From RGIG426 sp045639905 (GTDB lineage Bacteria > Bacillota > Clostridia > Oscillospirales > Acutalibacteraceae): DNA of 64,000 nucleotides. Under the pieces are notes generated by a model that saw only the letters and a list, made by a program, of their open reading frames with translations, was not told the origin of the DNA and made no database searches. The stretch covers positions 1-64,000 of the forward strand of contig JAZUDZ010000023.1 of assembly GCA_045639905.1 (NCBI GenBank), written 5' to 3'. Each line of letters begins with the position of its first letter. The first letter of the stretch is position 1. A program made the position numbers and the translations under genes. Shown here piece after piece: positions 51,339 through 58,886 of the stretch.

Positions 51339-52448
51339 TTATAAATCTTTGCAAAGTTCCGGAGCATTTTTGCGCTGGAATTCATCCATGAAGTAGACTA
51401 ATTCCTCAACGCCTTCAATCGGCATGGCATTGTAGATGGAAGCGCGGAAGCCGCCGACGGAACGATGGCCTTTCAAATTAACAAAGCCGTTGTAAATGCA
51501 TTCATCCAAGAACTGTTTGTCGAGTTCCGGTTTGCAGGATACGAACGGAGCATTCATCCAGGAACGATCAACCGGGTTCGGAACAGTCGGATTGAAGAAC
51601 GGAGAATCGTTCAGGAAGTCGTACATAACCTTCTGTTTTTTGAAGTTATTTTTCTCCATTTTGGCCAAACCGCCAATGTCATTTTTAATCCAGTCGAGGA
51701 CCAGTTTCATAACATAGATGCTGTAGCACGGCGGTGTATTGAACATAGAATCATTTTTGGCATGAATCTCATAGTTGAACATGGTCGGTGTGATATCCAT
51801 GGCATGACCGATAAAGTCGTCACGAACAATAACCACAGTCAAACCGGCAGGGCCCATATTTTTCTGAGCACCGGCATACAGCAAAGCAAATTTGCTGACG
51901 TCCAGCGGACGAGACAATGCACAGGAAGAAATATCGGCAACCAGCGGGATATCACCGGTGTCCGGAATTTCGTTGTACCAGGTACCGTAAATGGTGTTAT
52001 TCATGCAAATATGCACATAATCCGCTTTCGGATCGAAATCGGCTTTGGAAAGCTGCGGAATATAGTTGAAGTTTTTATCTTCAGAACTGGCAACCACGCG
52101 GCACTCGCCATAACGAGAAGCCTCTTTATAAGCTTTGGTGGCCCACTGACCGGTCAAAACGTAGTCTGCTTTGCCGTTTTTGGTCATCAAGTTCATCGGA
52201 ACCATAGCAAACTGAGAAGAAGCACCGCCCTGCAGGAACAACACTTTATAGTTGTCCGGAATCTGCATCACTTCACGAAGTGTGGCTTCGCATTCTTTAA
52301 TGATATCGTCATACACTTTAGATCGATGGGACATCTCCAAAACGGATTGTCCACTGCCGTGATAATCCATCATATCTGCCTGGGCAATCTTCAACACTTT
52401 TTCAGGAAGCATGGAAGGGCCGGCAGAAAAGTTAAACACTCTACCCAT
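51339..52448 (-). CDS. serC: Phosphoserine aminotransferase
   Basis: A 369-residue PLP-dependent transaminase, second step of serine synthesis. It begins MGRVFNFSAGPSMLPEKVL. The PLP lysine is in YAGAQKNMGPAG (near 198), and the C-terminal KGHRSVGGFRASIYNAM is typical. AAGGAGG is before the ATG at 52446-52448; the longer reading is upstream of the ribosome-binding site. It is the first gene of a serC-serA operon with a strong promoter. The phosphatase of the pathway (serB) is not in the window. Confidence 0.97.
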   Translation of the reverse strand: MGRVFNFSAGPSMLPEKVLKIAQADMMDYHGSGQSVLEMSHRSKVYDDIIKECEATLREVMQIPDNYKVLFLQGGASSQFAMVPMNLMTKNGKADYVLTGQWATKAYKEASRYGECRVVASSEDKNFNYIPQLSKADFDPKADYVHICMNNTIYGTWYNEIPDTGDIPLVADISSCALSRPLDVSKFALLYAGAQKNMGPAGLTVVIVRDDFIGHAMDITPTMFNYEIHAKNDSMFNTPPCYSIYVMKLVLDWIKNDIGGLAKMEKNNFKKQKVMYDFLNDSPFFNPTVPNPVDRSWMNAPFVSCKPELDKQFLDECIYNGFVNLKGHRSVGGFRASIYNAMPIEGVEELVYFMDEFQRKNAPELCKDL

Positions 52449-52490
52449 ATCTATTTCCTCCTTAAATAGAAATAAAATTTTAACGAAAAT

Positions 52491-52519
52491 ATTATACAAA
52501 AACACGGCTCATTCGTCAA
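52491..52519 (-). promoter_or_regulatory. serC-serA promoter
   Basis: On the minus strand TTGACG (52514-52519) and TATAAT (52491-52496) are 17 bases apart. The -35 box lies in the loop of the upstream gene's terminator hairpin. Confidence 0.8.
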
Positions 52520-52535
52520 CGCGTGAGCCGTGTTT
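52500..52535 (-). terminator. Terminator of the RodA/FtsW-type gene
   Basis: A perfect 12-bp stem (52500-52511 with 52524-52535), followed on the minus strand by TT then GTATAAT. It overlaps the serC promoter. Confidence 0.8.
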
Positions 52536-52581
52536 CTATGTTCACATTTGGGCAACTATTTTTCAATAATTTGACCTATCA

Positions 52582-53727
52582 TTACCCTTTTCGAATCGTA
52601 TGTGTTTTGTTCGTATAATGCACGCTGAGACAAAGACCGATTCCAAGATAGAGCGTGGCGACAGAACTGCCTCCTGCACTAAAGAAAGGCAGGGTAATTC
52701 CGATAACCGGAAGCAGTCTTAACACCATCCCAATATTAATCAGTGACTGAAATCCGACCAGTGCCGCCATTCCCACACAAATCAGCTTTCCTTTCGTGTC
52801 ATTTGTTTGCAAAGCTGTTCTGGTAATGGCTATTACAATCAACATAAGACACAAAAGCACCAAAACGGCACCAATGAAGCCAAACTCTTCCCCGGCCACG
52901 CTGAAAATAAAGTCATTGCTACGGGCAAAGAGTCCCTGATTTCCGCCTTGCATATATCCGACGCCGTATAACCGCCCCGAGCCAATCGCAGATAAGCCGG
53001 CAGACTGTTGCCATCCTTCCGTTTGCAAGTACTGGTCTACATAGAAAATCGCCTTGATTCGGTCCATCTTTTGTGCGTCCATATGCTTCCAAAATATTGG
53101 CACAACCGCTGCAACAGCGCCAAATGCCGCCAAAAAATATCCCCAGTGCAGTCCAGCGGCAAACATCATGGAAAGGAAAATCAGCATAAAGACCAGTGCC
53201 GTTCCGTCATCACCCTGAAGAAAAATCAAACCGGTCGCCAAACCGCCGTGAGCGCATAAAAGAAGTACATTGGCGAAACGATTAATTCCTGAATCCTTTG
53301 CCTTATCCAAATGAATGGCAAAGGAAATAATAAACGCTATTTTCAGAAGCTCCGAAGGCTGAAATGTGATCTTTGGATTGGAAAACGGAAATCCCAGCCA
53401 AGCCGTATCATCCGTACCGGAAACATTGATTCCGAGAGGCGTAAAGGTTAACAGAACCAAAAGTCCCGCAAAACCAACCCAAACAAACCACAATCGGCAT
53501 ATGTCGTTATAGTCCACTCGAGAAATGAACAAAGCAAACAAAAAGCCGACGGCAGAACAAACCATTTGTACAATGCAGCTACGAAAACTTCCGTCACCGT
53601 TCATAATGGAGGAATATACCAGCAGGCATCCGTAAACGGATGTCATTAAACAGGAAACAAGTAGCAAGATGTTGGAATTCCGAAAAAAGAACCCAAGCGC
53701 ACCCCTGTTTTTTTCTCGTTTTAGCAT
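52582..53727 (-). CDS. RodA/FtsW family peptidoglycan glycosyltransferase
   Basis: A 381-residue membrane protein of the SEDS family with about ten helices. SEDS proteins polymerise glycan strands in cell elongation, division or sporulation. The signatures NDFIFSVAGEEFGFIGAV (about 275-292) and the final GGSSVATLYLGIGL are typical. The first resembles FtsW/SpoVE, the second is variable, so the exact subtype is open. Longer starts exist, but AAAGGAGG is 7 bases before ATG 53725-53727. It is transcribed alone, from the promoter at 53757-53784. Confidence 0.88.
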   Translation of the reverse strand: MLKREKNRGALGFFFRNSNILLLVSCLMTSVYGCLLVYSSIMNGDGSFRSCIVQMVCSAVGFLFALFISRVDYNDICRLWFVWVGFAGLLVLLTFTPLGINVSGTDDTAWLGFPFSNPKITFQPSELLKIAFIISFAIHLDKAKDSGINRFANVLLLCAHGGLATGLIFLQGDDGTALVFMLIFLSMMFAAGLHWGYFLAAFGAVAAVVPIFWKHMDAQKMDRIKAIFYVDQYLQTEGWQQSAGLSAIGSGRLYGVGYMQGGNQGLFARSNDFIFSVAGEEFGFIGAVLVLLCLMLIVIAITRTALQTNDTKGKLICVGMAALVGFQSLINIGMVLRLLPVIGITLPFFSAGGSSVATLYLGIGLCLSVHYTNKTHTIRKG

Positions 53728-53756
53728 GGTCATTCCTCCTTTTCTCATTTTTGTTC

Positions 53757-53784
53757 ATTATAGCATTTTTGTGCCGGAAATCAA
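53757..53784 (-). promoter_or_regulatory. Promoter of the RodA/FtsW-type gene
   Basis: On the minus strand TTGATT (53779-53784) and TATAAT (53757-53762) are 16 bases apart, about 30 bases before the start codon. Confidence 0.7.
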
Positions 53785-53811
53785 GAAAAACACTACCGTT
53801 TGAGCCATTCT

Positions 53812-53822
53812 TATGGTATAAT
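53812..53822 (+). promoter_or_regulatory. Promoter of the tsaE operon (extended -10)
   Basis: TATAAT at 53817-53822 is preceded by TGG, an extended -10. No good -35 box is seen at normal spacing. It is divergent from the RodA/FtsW promoter. Confidence 0.6.
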
Positions 53823-53876
53823 GCTAGTATCTGTGAGTATGCCTTATTTGACGGCAAAACAAGAAGGAGGGATTCC

Positions 53877-54299
53877 GTGGAGTCGGTCATTTTATCAAAA
53901 TCCGAAAAAGAAACCGAGCAGGCAGGCGCGGCGCTGGCCAAACAAATTACCGGCGGTACTGTCGTTGCACTCTACGGAGATCTCGGAATGGGTAAAACCG
54001 CATTCGTACGCGGGATGGCGTCTGTGCTGTCCCCCGATGCCGAAGCACAAAGCCCCACCTTTGCGCTGGTCAATGTTTATCCGGGTCATCCGGATTTAGT
54101 CCATTTTGATATGTATAGGATTACCGGGTGGGAAGACTTATATTCAACTGATTTCTTTGAATACATCGATGCAGGAGCCATCGTAGCAACCGAGTGGAGC
54201 GAAAACATTGAAGCGGCACTGCCGGAAAACACGATACGCGTAAGAATATCACGCATTTCCGACGACGAGCGCCGAATTGAAACGGAGGGAATTGGATGA
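53877..54299 (+). CDS. tsaE: tRNA t6A modification ATPase TsaE
   Basis: A 140-residue P-loop ATPase needed, with TsaB and TsaD, for threonylcarbamoyl-adenosine at position 37 of ANN-reading tRNAs. Walker A GDLGMGKT is at residues 34-41, QSPTFALVNVY follows, and VEW-type VATEWSEN lies near 110. The long open frame begins at 53640, but AAGGAGG lies just before GTG 53877, and the family length agrees. Its stop overlaps the tsaB start (ATGA). Confidence 0.94.
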   Translation: MESVILSKSEKETEQAGAALAKQITGGTVVALYGDLGMGKTAFVRGMASVLSPDAEAQSPTFALVNVYPGHPDLVHFDMYRITGWEDLYSTDFFEYIDAGAIVATEWSENIEAALPENTIRVRISRISDDERRIETEGIG

Positions 54300-55009
54300 A
54301 ACTGTTGTCTGTAGAATCTTCTGCCGTTTCCGCTTCCTGCTGCATTACAGAAAACGGACGCGTTCTTTCACGTGCATCGGTAAACGCAGGGCTGACCCAC
54401 AGTCGAACCTTAATGCCCATGATTTTGGATGCTCTCAAGAATGCCGATTTGTCAATCAATGATATGGATGCCATCGCCGTTGCTGCCGGCCCCGGCTCTT
54501 TTACAGGTGTCAGAATCGGTGTGGCCGCCGTCAAAGGATTGGCATTCCCGAAAGACCTTCCGTGTCTTTCCGTTTCCACCCTTGAAGGCATCGCATATTT
54601 AGCAAACGGTATTCCGTTTAACGGTCTTGTCTGCCCGTTAATGGATGCGCGGTGCAAACAAGTTTATACCGCGCTGTTTTCTTCCGAAAACGGTGTTTTA
54701 ACACGTATACAGGACGATGTGGCCATCAGTTGCGATGATGTAAAAAAACGACTCCTTTCAGAAAACAAACCGGTTTATCTGGTCGGCGACGGTGCTGCTA
54801 TGTGCTATGAAGAATGGAAAAACGACATTCCGAATCTCTTTTTGGCACCGGATTCCATTCGGTTCCCGGATGCGACCGGCATTGCCATAGCCGCCCACAC
54901 AAAATGGGAAAACCAAGAAACCATTTCCGCTGCCGATTTGCAGCCGGTCTATCTACGACTACCGCAAGCGGAACGCGAACTGAAAGCCAAACAAAACGCT
55001 CATGAATGA
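54296..55009 (+). CDS. tsaB: tRNA t6A modification protein TsaB
   Basis: A 237-residue TsaB, the actin/HSP70-fold partner that scaffolds TsaD and TsaE in t6A synthesis. It starts MKLLSVESSAVSASCCI, and GPGSFTGVRIGVAAVKGLAF near 66-85 and PLMDARCKQVYTALF are typical. It overlaps tsaE by four bases and mutY by eight. tsaD is not in this window. Confidence 0.94.
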   Translation: MKLLSVESSAVSASCCITENGRVLSRASVNAGLTHSRTLMPMILDALKNADLSINDMDAIAVAAGPGSFTGVRIGVAAVKGLAFPKDLPCLSVSTLEGIAYLANGIPFNGLVCPLMDARCKQVYTALFSSENGVLTRIQDDVAISCDDVKKRLLSENKPVYLVGDGAAMCYEEWKNDIPNLFLAPDSIRFPDATGIAIAAHTKWENQETISAADLQPVYLRLPQAERELKAKQNAHE

Positions 55010-56048
55010 AATAAAATCTGCCATACCGAACCTGCTTTCCTGGTTTCAGGAATATCGTCGGCCGTTGTCCTTTCGAACGAACCCGACACCGTATACCATC
55101 TGGGTCTCGGAAATCATGTTACAGCAAACCCGCATTGAGGCGGTCATTCCCCACTTTGAATCCTTCATGAAGGAACTTCCGACCATTGAGGATTTAGCAC
55201 AGGTGGATGATGCAAAACTGATGAAATTGTGGGAAGGACTCGGGTATTATTCCCGGGCACGCAATTTAAAAAAAGCAGCCATTCAAATAGTGGAACAATA
55301 TGACGGACAACTTCCGAAAGACTACTCCTTACTTAGGAAACTTCCGGGAATTGGTGATTATACGGCCGGCGCCATTGCATCAATTGCCTACCATTTGCCA
55401 GTGCCCGCGGTTGACGGAAATGTTTTACGTGTGTTTGCCCGTTTAACAACCTATCCGAATGACATTCTACTGCCGAACTCAAAAAAAGAACTGACGGCTG
55501 TTGTCCGGGAAGTACTGCCGAAGAACGCACCGGATCTATTTAACGAAGCCGTTATGGAACTCGGAGAAACCATTTGCATTCCCGGCACAAATCCCCACTG
55601 TGACTTGTGTCCTTTACAAAGTTCTTGCAAAGCATTTGCAACCGACACCGTATCTTCTTTGCCGGTTCGAGTGCCAAAAACCAAGAAAAAGACGGAACAA
55701 AGAACCGTTTTTCTTATTACCGACGGTCGGCATATTTTGCTACACAAACGCCCGTCCTCCGGCTTGCTTGCCGACATGTGGGAATTTCCAAACGTCTTGG
55801 ACGGCAACGGGTTTGATGAATATATCCCGCAACCGTCACTCGTTGTAAAGCAAAAAACCTTAACAAATGAAAAACATATTTTTTCCCATATTGTTTGGCA
55901 AATGACAGGACTCCAAATTTCCACCTTATCTTTTCCTGCACCGGACAATTGTGTTTGGGCAACAAAAGAAGAACTGGAAGCCCAATATGCACTCCCCAGT
56001 GCTTTTCGAGCTTATACGGCTCAGATTCCCGCATTAATTAGGAAGTGA
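55002..56048 (+). CDS. mutY: A/G-specific adenine glycosylase
   Basis: A 348-residue MutY that removes adenine mispaired with 8-oxoguanine. Catalytic Glu37 is in WVSEIMLQQTR, the helix-hairpin-helix is LPGIGDYTAGAI, and Asp138 is in VDGN. The [4Fe-4S] cysteines are C192, C200, C203 and C209, with seven rather than six residues between the first two. A NUDIX-like C-terminal domain (about 228-345) reads 8-oxoG. It overlaps tsaB. Confidence 0.95.
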   Translation: MNEIKSAIPNLLSWFQEYRRPLSFRTNPTPYTIWVSEIMLQQTRIEAVIPHFESFMKELPTIEDLAQVDDAKLMKLWEGLGYYSRARNLKKAAIQIVEQYDGQLPKDYSLLRKLPGIGDYTAGAIASIAYHLPVPAVDGNVLRVFARLTTYPNDILLPNSKKELTAVVREVLPKNAPDLFNEAVMELGETICIPGTNPHCDLCPLQSSCKAFATDTVSSLPVRVPKTKKKTEQRTVFLITDGRHILLHKRPSSGLLADMWEFPNVLDGNGFDEYIPQPSLVVKQKTLTNEKHIFSHIVWQMTGLQISTLSFPAPDNCVWATKEELEAQYALPSAFRAYTAQIPALIRK

Positions 56049-56053
56049 TTATC

Positions 56054-56785
56054 ATGAAAGTTGCCGTGATTACCGGCGCCTCCGGCGGAATCGGTCAAGC
56101 GATTGCCATTCGCCTAGCTGAAAACGGCTATTCTCTTTGTCTGCATTATTACAAGAACAAAGAAGCTGCCGAACAACTGCATAAAAAGCTTGAAAGCATG
56201 GGCACGGAAAGTCGTTTATTCCAGGCCGACCTTGGATGTGAAAAGGAAGCACAGGCTCTCATTGATTATTGCCTTGATCAATTCGGCAAAGTTGATGTAC
56301 TGGTCAACAATGCCGGCATCAGTCAGCAAAAACTGTTGACTGACACAACCAACACCGACTGGCAAACGATGTTTGCCGTTCACGTGGACGGAGCTTTCTA
56401 CTGCACGCGTGCAGCCTTGAAAGATATGGTTGCCCGTCACACAGGCCGAATCATAAATATTTCTTCTATGTGGGGCATTTCAGGCGGTTCCTGTGAGGTA
56501 GCCTATTCCGCTGCAAAATCCGCTTTAATCGGATTCACAAAAGCCCTCTCCAAAGAAGTCGGACCTTCGAGTATTACCGTTAACTGTATCGCTCCCGGTG
56601 TCATTGACACCCCTATGAATGCGCACCTGTCCGAAGAAGACATACAGGCTCTCCGAGAGGAAACCCCTTTGTGTCGCATCGGAACTCCGGCCGAAGTCGC
56701 CGGCACCGTCGCATTCTTTGCATCCGATGATGCCGCTTTTATTACGGGTCAGGTACTGGCTGTAGACGGCGGAATCACCGTTTAA
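56054..56785 (+). CDS. Short-chain dehydrogenase/reductase (FabG-like)
   Basis: A 243-residue SDR oxidoreductase. TGASGGIGQAIA binds NAD(P), NNAG follows at about 86-89, and the catalytic Ser and YSAAK motif (near 150) are in place. The C-terminal end ITGQVLAVDGGITV is FabG-like. A GTG nine bases upstream is within the ribosome-binding sequence AGGAAGTG, so ATG 56054 is used. It sits apart from fatty-acid genes, so the symbol fabG is not given. The gene follows mutY by 5 bases. Confidence 0.9.
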   Translation: MKVAVITGASGGIGQAIAIRLAENGYSLCLHYYKNKEAAEQLHKKLESMGTESRLFQADLGCEKEAQALIDYCLDQFGKVDVLVNNAGISQQKLLTDTTNTDWQTMFAVHVDGAFYCTRAALKDMVARHTGRIINISSMWGISGGSCEVAYSAAKSALIGFTKALSKEVGPSSITVNCIAPGVIDTPMNAHLSEEDIQALREETPLCRIGTPAEVAGTVAFFASDDAAFITGQVLAVDGGITV

Positions 56786-56816
56786 GTTTCATGTGGCAAA
56801 TTTAGGGCATTCCCTT

Positions 56817-56825
56817 TGATATACT
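56817..56825 (+). promoter_or_regulatory. Possible promoter of the topoisomerase operon
   Basis: TATACT (56820-56825) is preceded by TGA, giving an extended -10. A -35 box is not convincing. Confidence 0.4.
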
Positions 56826-56870
56826 GTAAATACACTGATAATGAAAGCTAATGAATGAATGAGGTAAACT

Positions 56871-58874
56871 ATGGCTGAAAAGAAAAGAAAGATTACAGCA
56901 GAATATGATAACGAAAGCATCTATATGCTGAAAGGTGCTGACCGCGTCCGTAAACGTCCGGCCGTTATTTTCGGTTCTGACGGACTGGAAGGCTGCCAGC
57001 ACGCCGTTTTTGAAATCCTCTCGAACTCCATTGACGAGGCCAGAGAAGGACACGGCAAAAAAATCATTGTAACCCGATTTAACGACAATACCTTCCAGGT
57101 ACAGGATGCCGGCCGCGGTATTCCGCTGGATTTCAATGCGAATGAAAATCGCTATAACTGGGAACTGGTTTTCTGCGAAATGTACGCAGGTGGTAAATAC
57201 AACACAAACCAGGGTGAAAACTATGAGTTCTCGTTGGGATTGAACGGCCTCGGTGCTTGCGCCACCCAGTATTCCTCCGAATTTATGGATGTTGAGGTTC
57301 ATCGTGACGGTCAGCGTTTCACCCTGCATTTTGAAAAGGGTAACAATGTAGGAGGTCTCAAAAAAGAACCTTACGACAAACGCGACACCGGAACCTGTAT
57401 TCGTTGGAAGCCCGACACGGAAGTTTTCACCGACATTCAGATCCCCCGCGCCTATTTCCAGGATGTTATGAAACGCCAAGCCGTTGTCAATCCGAATGTT
57501 ACTTTTGTTCTTCGTTGGCAAAATGATGTCAACAAGTCCTTTGAAACGGAAGAATTTCTCTACGAGCATGGCATTCAGGACTATATGAAAGAAATTGTCG
57601 GCGAAGACAACATGACGGAAATCCAATGCTGGACCGCCGAACGTCGCGGACGTGACGCTGCCGACAAAGACGAATACAAAGTTAAATATGAAGTGGCTGT
57701 GTGCTTTTCCAACCGCGTCAACTTGCTGGAATATTATCACAACTCCAGCTGGCTGACACACGGCGGTGCTCCGGAAAAAGCTGTCAAATCGGCTTTTGTT
57801 TCCCAAATTGACGCGTATCTCCGTCAAACCGGAAAATACACGAAAAATGAATCTAAAATTACATTTCAGGATGTTCAGGATTGTTTGCTGTTTGTGTCAT
57901 CCTCTTTCTCGACACAAACTTCGTATGAGAACCAGACAAAGCTGGCCATCACAAACAAGTTTATCCAGGAATCCATGACGGAATTCCTGCGTCATAAGCT
58001 GGAAGTGTATTTTATCGAAAACAAACTGGATGCCGAAAAAATGGCAAACCAGATTTTGATTAACAAACGCAGCCGTGAAAAGGCTGAGGTGCAGCGACTC
58101 AATTTGAAGAAAACCTTACAAAGCAGTGGCAACGACCTTGCCAACCGCGTTTCCACCTTGGTTGAGTGTCGCAGTAAAGACGTCTCTGAACGAGAGCTCT
58201 TTATCGTGGAAGGTAAATCCGCCATGGGCGCCTGTACCCAGGCTCGAAATTCCGCTTTCCAGGCTGTCATTCCGGTTCGCGGTAAGATTTTGAACTGCTT
58301 AAAAGCGGAATACGATAAAATTTTCAAGAGCGAAATCATCACTGACCTTTTGAAGGTGATGGGATGCGGTGTGGAAGTCAAATCCAAGAGCAATAAGAAT
58401 CTCGGAAACTTTGATCTGTCTCAACTCCGCTACAGCAAGATTATCATTTGTACGGATGCCGACGTCGACGGATTCCAAATTCGCACCCTTATCCTCACAA
58501 TGCTGTATCGTTTAACCCCCACGTTGATTGAACAGGGGTATGTGTATATTGCCGAGACGCCCCTCTATGAAATCAACACGAAATCCGACACCTATTTTGC
58601 TTATAATGAACAGGAAAAATCTTCCATTTTGGAAGAGCTCGACGGAAAAACCTATACGATTCAGCGTTCCAAGGGACTTGGTGAAAACGACCCGGAAATG
58701 ATGTCCTTAACCACCATGAATCCGGCCACACGCCGTCTCGTTCGTGTTACTCCCCATAACGCCGAGCAAACCTCCTATTTATTTGATGTTCTTCTTGGTG
58801 ACGATTTGCAGGGAAGAAAAGATATTATTGCCGAAAAAGGCCCGCAATACGCAGACCTTTTGGACTTGAGCTAA
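56871..58874 (+). CDS. Divergent GyrB/ParE-type topoisomerase subunit
   Basis: A 667-residue ATPase subunit of a type II topoisomerase. The GHKL ATPase has EILSNSIDEA (Asn near 52), DAGRGIP and GLNGLGA. The TOPRIM domain has EGKSAMGAC and DADVDG. The usual RPGMYIG motif is changed to RPAVIFG, and the region after the ATPase differs from ordinary GyrB/ParE. This points to the atypical second topoisomerase of some Clostridia, probably topoisomerase IV-like. It is followed by its A subunit after 12 bases. Confidence 0.9.
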   Translation: MAEKKRKITAEYDNESIYMLKGADRVRKRPAVIFGSDGLEGCQHAVFEILSNSIDEAREGHGKKIIVTRFNDNTFQVQDAGRGIPLDFNANENRYNWELVFCEMYAGGKYNTNQGENYEFSLGLNGLGACATQYSSEFMDVEVHRDGQRFTLHFEKGNNVGGLKKEPYDKRDTGTCIRWKPDTEVFTDIQIPRAYFQDVMKRQAVVNPNVTFVLRWQNDVNKSFETEEFLYEHGIQDYMKEIVGEDNMTEIQCWTAERRGRDAADKDEYKVKYEVAVCFSNRVNLLEYYHNSSWLTHGGAPEKAVKSAFVSQIDAYLRQTGKYTKNESKITFQDVQDCLLFVSSSFSTQTSYENQTKLAITNKFIQESMTEFLRHKLEVYFIENKLDAEKMANQILINKRSREKAEVQRLNLKKTLQSSGNDLANRVSTLVECRSKDVSERELFIVEGKSAMGACTQARNSAFQAVIPVRGKILNCLKAEYDKIFKSEIITDLLKVMGCGVEVKSKSNKNLGNFDLSQLRYSKIIICTDADVDGFQIRTLILTMLYRLTPTLIEQGYVYIAETPLYEINTKSDTYFAYNEQEKSSILEELDGKTYTIQRSKGLGENDPEMMSLTTMNPATRRLVRVTPHNAEQTSYLFDVLLGDDLQGRKDIIAEKGPQYADLLDLS

Positions 58875-58886
58875 GGAGGTGTTCAT

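Noticed and set aside
51465..52469. A 334-codon plus-strand frame across serC
   Set aside because: Antisense shadow of serC; no start signals and His/Asn-rich nonsense composition.
56802..57827. A 341-codon minus-strand frame across the topoisomerase ATPase subunit
   Set aside because: Antisense shadow; the plus-strand frame holds all GHKL ATPase motifs.
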